In this document: positions 8,820 to 17,759 of the stretch, piece by piece
Layout: each line of letters begins with the position of its first letter
Position numbering within the stretch: position 1 is the first letter of the stretch
DNA from: Hymenobacter jeongseonensis
Lineage (GTDB): Bacteria > Bacteroidota > Bacteroidia > Cytophagales > Hymenobacteraceae
Length of the DNA stretch: 64,000 nucleotides
Direction: 5' to 3'
NCBI RefSeq assembly: GCF_015694725.1
Contig: NZ_JADQDQ010000001.1
Location: 806,001-870,000, forward strand
Notes under the pieces: generated by a model
What the model was told of the DNA's origin: nothing
The model's input: only the letters and a program-made list of their open reading frames with translations
The model's database searches: none
Translations under genes and position numbers: made by a program

Positions 8820-10247
8820 TTATTTCTGGGTGCGTTGGGTTATCCAGTCGCCGATAACCTGCAGCGCTGCCGGGGAAAACGTCTCCTCAATAGCCTTGTA
8901 TTCGGCAGGAGCGCCAGTGGTGGCAGTTTGAAAGAGGTGATTGAGGCCGGGCAGCTCCTTGAGGGTAACGTCGCGGTTCCCGGCCGCTTTTAGCCCGGCG
9001 GCAGTCGCGGCCAAATTTTCTTTCACCGGCACCTGCACGTCTTTGCTGCCGCCGATAGCCAGCACCGGGCAGCGCACTTTGGCCAGGGTTTGGGCCGGGC
9101 GGTCGGCCAGCAGGTCGCGGTAGGTTACGGAGAGCAGCGCCGCGAGCTGGGGCTCCAACTGCGCCAACAGTTGCGCATTGGTAGAATTGGTGGGGTTGTA
9201 TAACGTCGAAAGCTGGGCGCGGGCCTGGGCATTGTCGGCGGTTTTTTGGACGATTTGCGTCATGGTCCGCTGTTGTTTTTCCACCGCCGCCAGCAGCGTG
9301 GCATCGGTGGTTTGCAGGCGGGTCAGGGCCAGCGACTGTTGCACTATCAACTCATCGCCGGACAGGCTGGGCGACGCCAGAAGCACCAAAAAATCCGGGC
9401 CTTGGGGCAACATGGCAGCCCTGGTGGCCGCAGTGCCGCCTTGGCTGTGGCCCACTAGGCCCACTTTGGTTTTGATGATGCCGGGCTGGGCGCGCAGCCA
9501 GGCCAGGGCCGCCTGCGCGTCGGTGGTATAGTCGGCGCTGGTCATGCCGGCTTGGCTGCCGCTGGATTGGCCCACGCCCCGGTCGTCGAAGCGCAACACG
9601 GCAATGCCGTGGCGGGTGAGGTAGTCGGCGAGTACCGCGAAGGGCTGGTGGCCAAAAACGGTGGAGTTGCGGTCTTCCGGCCCCGAGCCGGTGAGCAGCA
9701 CCACTGCCGGAAACGGGCCCATATCGGCGGGCACGGTGTAAGTGCCGGCCAAGGTCACGCCGGCTTTTTCATTCCTGAAAGTGATATCGGCCGACTGATA
9801 GGGAAAAGGCGGCTGCGGCGTTTGGGGGCGGGGCGGGCCGGCCGGCTTGGTGGTGCTGCCTTCGCGGGTGAGGGTGAAGGCAAACGCCCGCATGCCTTGC
9901 TGCCACTCGCCCACTAGCTGGTGCCCGTCGGCGGAGCGACGGCCGGCAAACTGCGCGACCGGCTGCGTGATGCGCAGGTACACGCTGTCGCCGGGAGTGG
10001 CAACCTGCATAGGAATGCCCTGCACCTTTTGCTCGGGAATATCCAGCGCCGCGGTGCGGGTTCCGGTGGCCGGGTCGGTCAGGTGAAGGATGAAATCGGT
10101 GCCCGCCACGGTGCCCAACCACTTGCCCGTGAGGCTAGGGCGAGTGGTTTGGGCGTGGGCGGCCACCGTGGCCAAGGCGGCGGCCGCAATAAGGAGGAAA
10201 CGGGTAGGGATTTGCACGGAAAGCAGGTGGCGTGAAAAGACGCGCAA
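8820..10247 (-). CDS. Secreted alpha/beta hydrolase (S9/DLH-like)
   Basis: A hydrolase of 475 residues. The N-terminus has a signal peptide (RFLLIAAAALATVAAHAQ). Residues 38-127 form a beta-rich domain also present in the preceding paralogue, and the catalytic domain follows. The oxyanion segment TGSGPEDRN, nucleophile elbow GHSQGG (S268), D403 (SKDVQV) and H437 (GLNHLF) make a complete triad. This type acts as a periplasmic or surface esterase or peptidase of unknown substrate. It lies directly upstream of the serine-less copy on the same strand, with 176 bases between, so the pair is a tandem duplication. It diverges from uvrA on the other strand. Confidence 0.88.
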   Translation of the reverse strand: MRVFSRHLLSVQIPTRFLLIAAAALATVAAHAQTTRPSLTGKWLGTVAGTDFILHLTDPATGTRTAALDIPEQKVQGIPMQVATPGDSVYLRITQPVAQFAGRRSADGHQLVGEWQQGMRAFAFTLTREGSTTKPAGPPRPQTPQPPFPYQSADITFRNEKAGVTLAGTYTVPADMGPFPAVVLLTGSGPEDRNSTVFGHQPFAVLADYLTRHGIAVLRFDDRGVGQSSGSQAGMTSADYTTDAQAALAWLRAQPGIIKTKVGLVGHSQGGTAATRAAMLPQGPDFLVLLASPSLSGDELIVQQSLALTRLQTTDATLLAAVEKQQRTMTQIVQKTADNAQARAQLSTLYNPTNSTNAQLLAQLEPQLAALLSVTYRDLLADRPAQTLAKVRCPVLAIGGSKDVQVPVKENLAATAAGLKAAGNRDVTLKELPGLNHLFQTATTGAPAEYKAIEETFSPAALQVIGDWITQRTQK

Positions 10248-10316
10248 TACTACGAAGCCAAAGAAGCCGGTTTCTGATTATTAAAAATCAATTTATCCAT
10301 GGCAGGGTACCGGCCG

Positions 10317-10324
10317 TACCTTTG
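10317..10324 (+). promoter_or_regulatory. Candidate -7 promoter box of uvrA (TACCTTTG)
   Basis: TACCTTTG matches TAnnTTTG exactly and sits 61 bases before the chosen uvrA start, in the divergent gap. It lies inside the in-frame extension beginning at 10299, which supports the shorter start. No clear -33 TTTG is present. Confidence 0.5.
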
Positions 10325-10385
10325 CGGCCGCAAGCCACTGCTGTGGGCCGAAACCTTCTGGCCCCTTCCCGCTGTTAGTTCGTTT

Positions 10386-13226
10386 ATGCCCAAAAAAGAC
10401 TCGTTGCAAGTTTCGGCCCCTGCCGATAACGCCATTGACAACCTCGACCCGCGCGAATTCATCCTCATCAAGAATGCCCGGGTTCACAACCTCAAAAACC
10501 TCAGCGTAGCCTTGCCGCGCAACCAGTTTATCGTCATCACGGGCCTTTCGGGTTCGGGCAAATCGAGCTTGGCTTTCGATACGTTGTACGCTGAAGGCCA
10601 GCGCATGTACGTGGAGAGCCTGAGCAGCTACGCCCGCCAGTTTTTGGGCCGCATGGACAAGCCCGACGTGGACTACATCCGCGGCATTTCGCCGGCCATT
10701 GCCATCGAGCAGAAGGTCAGTATTAAGAACAACCGCTCCACGGTGGGCACCAGCACCGAGATTTACGACTACCTCAAGCTGCTGTTTGCGCGGGTGGGCC
10801 GCACGTTTTCACCCGTCAGCGGCGAGCAGGTGCGCAAGGATAATGTGGCCGATGTGGTCGATTTCCTGGCCACTCAGCCCGATGGCACCAAAGCCATGAT
10901 TCTGGCCCCGCTGTACCGGGCCGACGCCACCCGGCCCATGAGCAAGGAGCTGGATTTGCTGCTCCAAAAAGGCTACAGCCGGGTAGTGGTAGATGGCGTG
11001 ACCTCGCAGATTGAAGACCTGATAGGGGAAGGCCAACCCGAAGTGAAGGGCGACGTGTACATCATGGTGGACCGCGCCGTGCTGCGGCCCAACGACGAAG
11101 ACCTGCTATTCCGGCTGTCTGATTCTGTGCAAACGGCCTTTTTTGAGGGCCACGGCACCTGCGTGCTGCGCTTGAACGAGGACGAGACCCGCACCTTCTC
11201 CGACAAGTTTGAACTCGACGACATCGTCTTTGAAGAGCCGAGCGTCAACTTCTTCTCCTTCAACAACCCCTATGGCGCTTGCCAAACCTGCGAGGGCTTC
11301 GGCTCGGTACTGGGCATCGACGAAGACTTGGTCATCCCCGACAAGAGCATGACCGTGTACGAGGGCGCCATCGCCCCGTGGCGCACCGAAAAGCAGGGCG
11401 AGTGGTTGAAGCCGCTGCTGAAAAACGGCATCCGCTTCGATTTCCCCATTCACCGCCCCTACAACGAGCTCAGCCAAGCCGAGCAGCGCCTGCTCTGGAC
11501 CGGCAACAAGTTTTTCGACGGGCTGGACAAGTACTTTAAGTGGGTGAGCGAGCAAACCCACAAAATTCAGTACCGGGTGTTGCAGAGCCGCTACCGGGGC
11601 CGCACTACTTGTCCCGATTGCCGTGGCACCCGCCTGCGGAAAGATGCGCAGTACGTCAAAATTGATGGCCGCAACATCGCCGACATCGTGCTGCTGCCCA
11701 TCTCGGATGCGCTAAATTTCTTCCAGAACCTGAGCCTGAACGAGCACGACGCCAAAGTGGCCGAGCGCCTCGTGACGGAAATCACCAACCGCTTGGGTTA
11801 CCTCAACCGCGTGGGCCTGGGCTACCTGACACTGAACCGCTTGAGCAACACCTTGAGCGGCGGCGAAAGCCAGCGCATTTCGTTGGCTACGTCGCTGGGG
11901 TCGGCCCTGGTGGGTTCCATGTATGTGCTGGATGAACCCAGTATCGGTCTGCATCCCAAGGATGCGGAGCAACTCATTGGCGTGCTGCGCTCTCTGCAGC
12001 AACTCGGCAACACCGTGGTGGTGGTGGAACACGAGGAGAAGATGATGGAAGCTGCCGACCAGATTATCGACATCGGCCCCGAAGCCGGCAGCGGCGGCGG
12101 CAACCTTATGTTCCAGGGCACCATGGCGCAATTGCTGCAGGACACCGAAACATACACCGGTAGGTATTTGAGTGGCAAAATGGAAGTGCCGGTGCCCAAA
12201 GTGCGCCGCCCCTGGCGCAATGCGTTGGAGCTAACCGGTGCCCGCGAAAACAACCTTAAAAACGTGAGTGTGAAGATTCCACTCGGCGTGATGACGGTGG
12301 TAACGGGCGTGTCCGGCTCGGGCAAGTCCACGCTCATCAAGCGTATTCTGGCGCCGGCGCTGATGAAAATGCTGGGCGGCGGTGCCGGCGAAAGTACTGG
12401 CAAATTCGACCGCCTCACCGGCGTGAACGGGCAGGTGTCGCACGTTGAGTTCGTGGACCAAAACCCCATTGGCAAGTCGTCGCGCTCCAACCCCGTGACC
12501 TACGTGAAGGCCTACGACGCCATCCGGACGCTCTTTTCGGAGCAGCCGCTGGCCAAGGCGCGGGGCCTCAAGCCCTCGCACTTCTCCTTCAACATCGACG
12601 GCGGCCGCTGCGAGGTGTGCCAGGGCGAAGGCCAGGTAAAAATCGAAATGCAGTTCATGGCCGACATCTACCTGACCTGCGAAGGCTGCGGCGGCCGCAA
12701 ATTCAAGCAGGACATTCTGGATATTAAATTCCAGGACAAAGGCATCGACGACGTACTGGGATTGACGGTGACCGACGCGGTACAGTTCTTTAAAGGCCAG
12801 CCCAAAGTGGCCGAGCGGCTCAAGCCGCTGGAAGACGTGGGCCTGGGCTACATCCGCCTCGGGCAATCAGCCAACACGCTGAGCGGCGGCGAGGCCCAGC
12901 GCGTAAAGCTGGCCTCATTTCTCACCAAAGGCGCTACGCTGCAGCAGGATAAAATTCTGTTCATCTTCGATGAGCCGAGCACCGGTCTGCATTTTCACGA
13001 CATCAGCAAACTGCTCACGGCCCTGAATGCCCTAGTGGAACAAGGCAACTCGGTCCTCATCATCGAGCACAACGTTGATATCATCAAGTGTGCCGACTGG
13101 CTAATTGATTTGGGGCCGGAAGGCGGCCTCAACGGCGGGCACCTCCTCTTCGAGGGAACCCCGGAAGAGATGGTAAAACTCAAAGAAACAAACCACACGG
13201 CGCGTTTTTTAGCGGAGAAGGTGTAA
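10386..13226 (+). CDS. uvrA: Excinuclease ABC subunit A
   Basis: DNA damage-recognition ATPase of nucleotide excision repair, 946 residues, the usual length. It has two ABC modules. Walker A motifs are GLSGSGKS (about 53-60) and GVSGSGKST (about 641-649); signatures are NTLSGGESQR and NTLSGGEAQR. Zinc-binding motifs are visible at CQTCEGFG, CPDCRGTRL and CEVCQGEGQ...CEGCGGRKF. The start MPKKDSLQV was chosen because the upstream in-frame stretch from 10299 contains the promoter box and does not look like protein. The gene stands alone with no operon partner. Damaged DNA is bound as a UvrA2 dimer, which loads UvrB. Confidence 0.97.
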   Translation: MPKKDSLQVSAPADNAIDNLDPREFILIKNARVHNLKNLSVALPRNQFIVITGLSGSGKSSLAFDTLYAEGQRMYVESLSSYARQFLGRMDKPDVDYIRGISPAIAIEQKVSIKNNRSTVGTSTEIYDYLKLLFARVGRTFSPVSGEQVRKDNVADVVDFLATQPDGTKAMILAPLYRADATRPMSKELDLLLQKGYSRVVVDGVTSQIEDLIGEGQPEVKGDVYIMVDRAVLRPNDEDLLFRLSDSVQTAFFEGHGTCVLRLNEDETRTFSDKFELDDIVFEEPSVNFFSFNNPYGACQTCEGFGSVLGIDEDLVIPDKSMTVYEGAIAPWRTEKQGEWLKPLLKNGIRFDFPIHRPYNELSQAEQRLLWTGNKFFDGLDKYFKWVSEQTHKIQYRVLQSRYRGRTTCPDCRGTRLRKDAQYVKIDGRNIADIVLLPISDALNFFQNLSLNEHDAKVAERLVTEITNRLGYLNRVGLGYLTLNRLSNTLSGGESQRISLATSLGSALVGSMYVLDEPSIGLHPKDAEQLIGVLRSLQQLGNTVVVVEHEEKMMEAADQIIDIGPEAGSGGGNLMFQGTMAQLLQDTETYTGRYLSGKMEVPVPKVRRPWRNALELTGARENNLKNVSVKIPLGVMTVVTGVSGSGKSTLIKRILAPALMKMLGGGAGESTGKFDRLTGVNGQVSHVEFVDQNPIGKSSRSNPVTYVKAYDAIRTLFSEQPLAKARGLKPSHFSFNIDGGRCEVCQGEGQVKIEMQFMADIYLTCEGCGGRKFKQDILDIKFQDKGIDDVLGLTVTDAVQFFKGQPKVAERLKPLEDVGLGYIRLGQSANTLSGGEAQRVKLASFLTKGATLQQDKILFIFDEPSTGLHFHDISKLLTALNALVEQGNSVLIIEHNVDIIKCADWLIDLGPEGGLNGGHLLFEGTPEEMVKLKETNHTARFLAEKV

Positions 13227-13383
13227 CGTTGCGACCCGCAACTACTGTTGTGGCTACTCGTAGTGCGTTTTGGCCGGTTACGAAAGGGATGTGAGCGGTG
13301 GCTTTGCCATTGGTTGCCGCTGCCTTCCTTCCTAATCCAAAGCCCGTTATCATTACGTAGGTTTTGTTCCAGAAAACCCAATC

Positions 13384-14265
13384 ATGACTGCAACGTCATC
13401 ACATCCAGATAAGTACGCTGCTCCCAACCGCTCGTTTACGGGGAGAATGTGGCGCTGGCTAACGGCCTTCGCCATAGCTGGCAATATTTTCCTTAACTAT
13501 TATTCGAATACCCACCCCTTTGCCGGGCAAACCATGGGCGAAGTGTCGGCGCAGTATCCAACGCTGCTCACGCCGGCGGGCTATGCTTTCAGTATCTGGG
13601 GAGTAATATTTTTGGGGTTGGTGGCGTACGCCGTGTGGCAGCTACTGCCCGTGGCGCGGCAGTTGTCGCTGCCCGATGCCGTGGCCAAACCCCTCACGGT
13701 GGCCAGCGTGGCCACGGGCGGCTGGGTGGTGTTGTTTGCCTACGAAATGATATTGCCCAGTGTGGGCGTGATGCTGCTGATTCTAGGGAGTTTGATAATG
13801 GCGTATGGCCGGGTGCGCCGGCGGATTTTTGTCGGGGCTGCGCCCGTTTGGGTGGGCGTTCCGTTCTCCCTGTACTTGGGATGGATTTCGGTGGCTTCGG
13901 TCATCAACATCACCATTGGCCTGCGCGAGTTGGGCTGGCAAACGGCCCAAGGCGCTTCCGTAACGCTCGCGCTGGGGCTGCTACTGGTGATTGTGGCCCT
14001 GGCCTTGCTCATCAGCCGGGCCTTTCGCGACATGGTTTTTCCGTTGGTGATTGCCTGGGCGCTGGTCGCCATTTGGGTGGTACGGTTGCGCGAAGTAGCC
14101 GAGTTGGGCTGGGCCGCGATGGCCGGTGCGGTCGTTGCGGCGGTGCTGGGCATCGTAATGTCCCGCCAGGGAGGCCGCAAGCAGCCGTGGCAGCTGCGCG
14201 ACGAAGCCGCCGCCGCCGCCGAAGCCGAAATTGCGGCTTCCCGGGCCATGAACGTAAGCGAGTAG
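13384..14265 (+). CDS. Tryptophan-rich sensory protein-like (TspO/MBR-related) membrane protein
   Basis: An integral membrane protein of 293 residues with about eight hydrophobic helices. The block TPAGYAFSIWGVIFLGLVAY near residues 62-81 is typical of TspO-related proteins that occur in many bacteria as longer, unstudied homologues of the 160-residue TspO. Three Trp-containing helices follow, and the C-terminus is a cytoplasmic tail rich in Arg and Ala. TspO proteins bind porphyrins and other hydrophobic ligands, but this long version has no known function. It lies between uvrA and tpiA in the same direction with gaps of about 157 and 97 bases, and tpiA has its own promoter box, so it may be monocistronic. 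Confidence 0.7.
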   Translation: MTATSSHPDKYAAPNRSFTGRMWRWLTAFAIAGNIFLNYYSNTHPFAGQTMGEVSAQYPTLLTPAGYAFSIWGVIFLGLVAYAVWQLLPVARQLSLPDAVAKPLTVASVATGGWVVLFAYEMILPSVGVMLLILGSLIMAYGRVRRRIFVGAAPVWVGVPFSLYLGWISVASVINITIGLRELGWQTAQGASVTLALGLLLVIVALALLISRAFRDMVFPLVIAWALVAIWVVRLREVAELGWAAMAGAVVAAVLGIVMSRQGGRKQPWQLRDEAAAAAEAEIAASRAMNVSE

Positions 14266-14318
14266 GCGATTTGCGCCACTAATTGCGACCCAACCCGGCA
14301 TTGCCCGGCGGGGTCTGT

Positions 14319-14326
14319 TAGCTTTG
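14319..14326 (+). promoter_or_regulatory. Candidate -7 promoter box of tpiA (TAGCTTTG)
   Basis: TAGCTTTG matches TAnnTTTG exactly, 36 bases before the tpiA ATG. A TTG occurs at 14301-14303, which is slightly closer than the usual -33 spacing. Confidence 0.5.
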
Positions 14327-14362
14327 TGCAATTGAACTAACTGTTTACTGCACCTTCAGCTT

Positions 14363-15130
14363 ATGCGCAAAAACCTCGTTGCCGGCAATTGGAAAATGAA
14401 CCTGACTTACCCCGAAGCCTTGGCTTTGGTAGCAGACATCACCAGCCAGGCCAGTGCCGCCGCGGCCGGCGCCAACGCCCCCGAAATCGTCATCTGCCCT
14501 CCCTTTCCGTTGCTGCACGGCGTGGGGCAAGCCCTGCCGCAAGGCGGCAAGTTTCACCTGGGCGCCCAAAACTGCCACCAGCAGGAAAGCGGCGCCTTCA
14601 CCGGCGAAGTGTCGGCCAAGCTGCTGGCTTCGGTAGGCTGTGAATACGTGATTCTGGGCCATTCCGAACGCCGCCAGTACTTCCGCGAAGACGACGCCCT
14701 GCTGAGCCAGAAGCTGAAAGCCGCCCTGGCTGCGGGCCTGAAACCGATTTTTTGCGTGGGCGAGTCGCTTGATACGCGGGAGGCTGACGAAACCTTCGAC
14801 TTCATTGGCAAGCAGCTGACCGATGGCTTGTTCCACCTGAGCAACGAAGAATTTGTCCAAGTGACCATTGCCTACGAGCCCATTTGGGCCATTGGCACAG
14901 GGCGCACGGCCACCAGCGCACAGGCCCAAGAAGTACACTCCTTCATCCGCGAGCGAATTGCCCGCGCCTACGACGCCGACGCGGCCCTGAACACCACCAT
15001 CCTTTACGGCGGCTCGGCCAATGCGCAGAACGCGCGGGAGCTTTTTGCGCAGCCCGACGTTGACGGGGGGCTCATTGGCGGCGCTTCGCTGAAAGCCGCG
15101 GACTTCACCACCATCATCCAGTCGTTTTAA
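14363..15130 (+). CDS. tpiA: Triose-phosphate isomerase
   Basis: Glycolytic TIM barrel of 255 residues, normal length. It interconverts dihydroxyacetone phosphate and glyceraldehyde 3-phosphate in the cytoplasm. N9 and K11 of AGNWKMN, H100 in LGHSERR and the catalytic base E172 in AYEPIWAIGTG are all present, as are the phosphate-binding loops (IGTGRTA, YGGSAN). The start is the first Met of MRKNLVAGNWKMN, as expected for the family, and lies 37 bases downstream of a promoter box. Confidence 0.98.
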   Translation: MRKNLVAGNWKMNLTYPEALALVADITSQASAAAAGANAPEIVICPPFPLLHGVGQALPQGGKFHLGAQNCHQQESGAFTGEVSAKLLASVGCEYVILGHSERRQYFREDDALLSQKLKAALAAGLKPIFCVGESLDTREADETFDFIGKQLTDGLFHLSNEEFVQVTIAYEPIWAIGTGRTATSAQAQEVHSFIRERIARAYDADAALNTTILYGGSANAQNARELFAQPDVDGGLIGGASLKAADFTTIIQSF

Positions 15131-15211
15131 GGCAGCGGCTGGCACCGTTGTTGAAGAGTCGGCAAACTCCCTGGCCTGCGTAATCCTGCGCGCAAACTTG
15201 TTGCTTCCGCT

Positions 15212-15595
15212 ATGTTTTTTTCCTTTGTGCTTTCGGCTTTGCTAGCGCTGGCGCCCGCACCCCACTCGGCGGCCAGTGCGCCACTTCCGGCTCGCTCCCG
15301 AGCCGCGGGCCCGCTGGAGCCGTGCAAAATCTACGGTTCGGTGTACCTCGAAACCGACCCCAGTCGGCGCAGCTACTGCTTCGGCACGGTGTACGTGGAG
15401 TCCGAAGAGGCCTTTGCCGACCTCATTGTGTTCAAGGAATCCAACAAGCTATTTGCCGACAAAACTGGGCTCTGGGCCGACGCTCCCGCCCGCGACTTTG
15501 CCGACTATGTGCTGCTGGTAACCACCGACCGCAGCCGGGCCGATTTTGCCATTCACTACACCAAGGTGCGCTCGTTTGCTGGCTGCAAGCAGTAG
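15212..15595 (+). CDS. Small secreted protein, DUF6150-like
   Basis: A protein of 127 residues with a signal peptide (FFSFVLSALLALAPAPHSAA) and a compact beta-rich domain starting at about residue 38. The domain holds two cysteines near its ends (PCKIYGSVYLE and FAGCKQ) that could pair. Repeated short strands of the form FADLIVFKE, FADYVLLVT and ADFAIHYTK suggest an internal three-fold repeat. I recognise the pattern as the small DUF6150 family of Bacteroidetes, whose function is unknown. It follows tpiA on the same strand by 81 bases and ends in a strong terminator shared with the convergent lipoprotein. Confidence 0.65.
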   Translation: MFFSFVLSALLALAPAPHSAASAPLPARSRAAGPLEPCKIYGSVYLETDPSRRSYCFGTVYVESEEAFADLIVFKESNKLFADKTGLWADAPARDFADYVLLVTTDRSRADFAIHYTKVRSFAGCKQ

Positions 15596-15613
15596 CCAGT
15601 CACCCCCAAAGAA

Positions 15614-15648
15614 AAGAGGCCACCCCGCAAGGAGTGGCCTCTTTTTTT
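15614..15648. terminator. Bidirectional intrinsic terminator
   Basis: AAGAGGCCAC (15614-15623) pairs with GTGGCCTCTT (15634-15643) and a T tract follows. The A run on the other side makes it work in both directions, between two convergent 3' ends. Confidence 0.85.
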
Positions 15649-15663
15649 AGGACTTATGAGAGC

Positions 15664-16296
15664 TTAAAGCTGGGCGTTGAGCTTGTCCGCAAAATTCAGT
15701 ACTTCAGCCAAGGACGTGCCGCCTGCGCCGGCCACATCGACGAACAACCGTTCCTTGCTCATAAACACTACGCTGTAAACATCATTCACTGGGTCGTGGC
15801 GGCTGAGAGCTTGTTGGCCTGCGAAAGGCACTTTTTTCTGGGTTGTGAGTTTTTCGTTTTCTGGGGTGGCAGCTGGACTGTCTTCGGCAGACATCGGCGT
15901 CACGTAGGCCATGAGGTATTTGCCGGCGCCCAGCTCGCCCGCGCAGTCGGTGATGGCAACGTTGAACCCCGCGCCATCCGGCTGCTTGGCGTAGCTGGCC
16001 TGCACAATTTTGCCCATCGTCTCGGAAAGCGACACTTCGCCGCGCTTGAGCCCGGCCAGTTCCGCAGGCAGCTGCTTGGTCATCTCGTCGTTGCCAAGCG
16101 GCTGGAGCACTTTGAGGGCATCCATTTTCTCCATCGCTTGGTCGAGGGCAGTCAGGCCGGTTTTGGCGCTGGCTTCCTTGGCCGGCTCTTCGGCAATTTC
16201 AGTAGCGTTTTCGGTAGTGGTTTTGGTGGAACTCTGCGATTCGCAGGCGCTAAAAACCAGAGCGGCGGCCAGCAGGGACAAGTGGATTTGCTTCAT
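15664..16296 (-). CDS. Predicted lipoprotein of unknown function
   Basis: A protein of 210 residues with a lipoprotein signal, LLAAALVFSAC, where the Cys at about 18 would be lipidated. A Thr/Glu/Lys-rich low-complexity linker (about 20-45) is followed by a folded domain. That domain contains AMEKMDALKVLQPLG, a central GAGKYLMAYVTPM strand and the C-terminal NDVYSVVFMSKERLFVDV. Nothing in it gives an enzymatic clue. It is convergent with the DUF6150-like gene and has no operon partner. The family is not one I can name. Confidence 0.7.
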   Translation of the reverse strand: MKQIHLSLLAAALVFSACESQSSTKTTTENATEIAEEPAKEASAKTGLTALDQAMEKMDALKVLQPLGNDEMTKQLPAELAGLKRGEVSLSETMGKIVQASYAKQPDGAGFNVAITDCAGELGAGKYLMAYVTPMSAEDSPAATPENEKLTTQKKVPFAGQQALSRHDPVNDVYSVVFMSKERLFVDVAGAGGTSLAEVLNFADKLNAQL

Positions 16297-16729
16297 AAAA
16301 AAGGCAAGCAGAATGAAAAATAGCGAGGGTGAAGGGGGGCGAAAATGGCTTTTGAATGACTGAAACTCGGCGGTGCCGCTGAAGTAGAGGAACCTGAAGG
16401 ACTATTTGTGGTCACGCAGTGGCAGGAGGTAGAGCGAAATGCTGGCTGATAATCAGGGTTCAGCTCGTTCTATACTTACTCCAATTGATTATTGCATTCA
16501 AATACTGAATGAGAGATATGTTTCAGGCCGCAAAGAAAGGCAATTGATTTCGGGCGGGTGCCAATGTTGGGTGCTGTCCCGTCACTCAGCGCCGACTTGC
16601 CCATCAGCCGCGCCACGACGGCGCCCTGCGCCGGCGCTTACGGCGCAACTCCCGCACCTGAGGATTTACCGCGACCTTTGCGGCATCGTTTCCCCGGCGG
16701 CTCCTTCTAGTCGTCGTTTTTTGCATCCC
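16297..16729. other. Intergenic stretch between a lipoprotein gene and prmA
   Basis: 433 bases holding the divergent control regions of the two flanking genes. The only signal I can point to is GACCTTTG at 16673-16680, one mismatch from the -7 box, 50 bases before prmA. A frame continuous with prmA stays open back to 16439, but its Arg/Pro/Ser-rich content does not look like protein. Confidence 0.5.
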
Positions 16730-17560
16730 ATGGATTTTATTGAACTGACTGTTGAAGCGCCGCGCGAGCTGGCCGACATTCTGGTGGCTGAGCTGGCTGA
16801 AGTAGGCTTCGACACCTTTGAAGACACCGACGACGGCTTTCGGGCCTACACCACGGAAGATGTTTTCAACCCCGACGCCGTGGCCGAAATCATGAGCCGT
16901 TACTCCGGCATCGGCGAACTCAACCACTCGCACCGCGTCATCACCCGCCAAAACTGGAACGCCGAGTGGGAGAAGAACTTCCAGCCGCTCATCATTGCCG
17001 AGCGGGTGTCGGTGCGGGCCCCGTTTCACCCCGAACCGGCCGGCGTGGACTACGACATCGTCATCATGCCGCGCATGTCCTTTGGCACCGGCCACCACGA
17101 AACCACGGCCCTGATGATTGAGAACCAGCTTGATGTGGACCACAAAGGCCTGCGCGTGCTGGACATGGGCACCGGTACGGGCATCCTCGCCATCATGGCC
17201 GAAATGCTGGGCGCCCGCCAAATCCTGGCCGTCGACACTGAGCCCTGGACCGTGGAAAATGCCCGCGACAACGCCGCCGAAAACCAGTGCCGCACCATCG
17301 AGTGCCGCTTGGGCGGGGTCGAAACCCTGGCCGATGAGGCACCCTTTGACTTAATTCTGGCCAATATCAACCGCAACGTGCTGCTCGAAGACATGCACGA
17401 GTACGCTCGGTTGCTGCCCAGCGGCCGGCCCATCTTGTTTAGCGGCTTCTACGAGGAAGACTTGGCCAAAATCACGGCCGAAGCGGCCAAGCACGGCTTG
17501 CGCTACCAGCGCCACCGCACGCTGCGCAGCTGGGTATCGGCCCTGTTCGAGAAAGAATAA
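16730..17560 (+). CDS. prmA: Ribosomal protein L11 methyltransferase
   Basis: SAM-dependent methyltransferase of 276 residues that trimethylates ribosomal protein L11. The N-terminal substrate-recognition domain starts with MDFIELTVEAP. It is followed by the MSFGTGHHETTALM linker, SAM motif I LDMGTGTGILAI (about residue 143) and the NINRN segment of the active site (about 211). The ATG at 16730 was chosen because the family begins here, although the frame is open for 97 more codons upstream. It is a single gene preceded by a near -7 box and followed by a 199-base gap. Confidence 0.95.
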   Translation: MDFIELTVEAPRELADILVAELAEVGFDTFEDTDDGFRAYTTEDVFNPDAVAEIMSRYSGIGELNHSHRVITRQNWNAEWEKNFQPLIIAERVSVRAPFHPEPAGVDYDIVIMPRMSFGTGHHETTALMIENQLDVDHKGLRVLDMGTGTGILAIMAEMLGARQILAVDTEPWTVENARDNAAENQCRTIECRLGGVETLADEAPFDLILANINRNVLLEDMHEYARLLPSGRPILFSGFYEEDLAKITAEAAKHGLRYQRHRTLRSWVSALFEKE

Positions 17561-17759
17561 GCCACGCACCGCTTCATTAAGCAGGAGCACAATCGAAATC
17601 TAGGCGCCTGAAGCGTTGTTGTTTCACCAATTGCCCCGCGACTTTCCGCCAAAGTCCGGGATGGCCACGGCGCGGCCTGCACGGCTTCGCCATCTTTGTG
17701 CAGTAATATCCCGGGTGGTTGCAGGATGTAAACCACCCGTCTACGACAGACTTGCAAAC

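Noticed and set aside
10299..10385. N-terminal extension of UvrA from an upstream ATG
   Set aside because: The stretch contains the -7 box TACCTTTG and encodes a Trp/Cys/Pro-rich text unlike any UvrA start.
16439..16729. 97-codon N-terminal extension of PrmA
   Set aside because: Open frame only; the family starts at MDFIEL and the extension is Ser/Arg/Pro-rich without structure.
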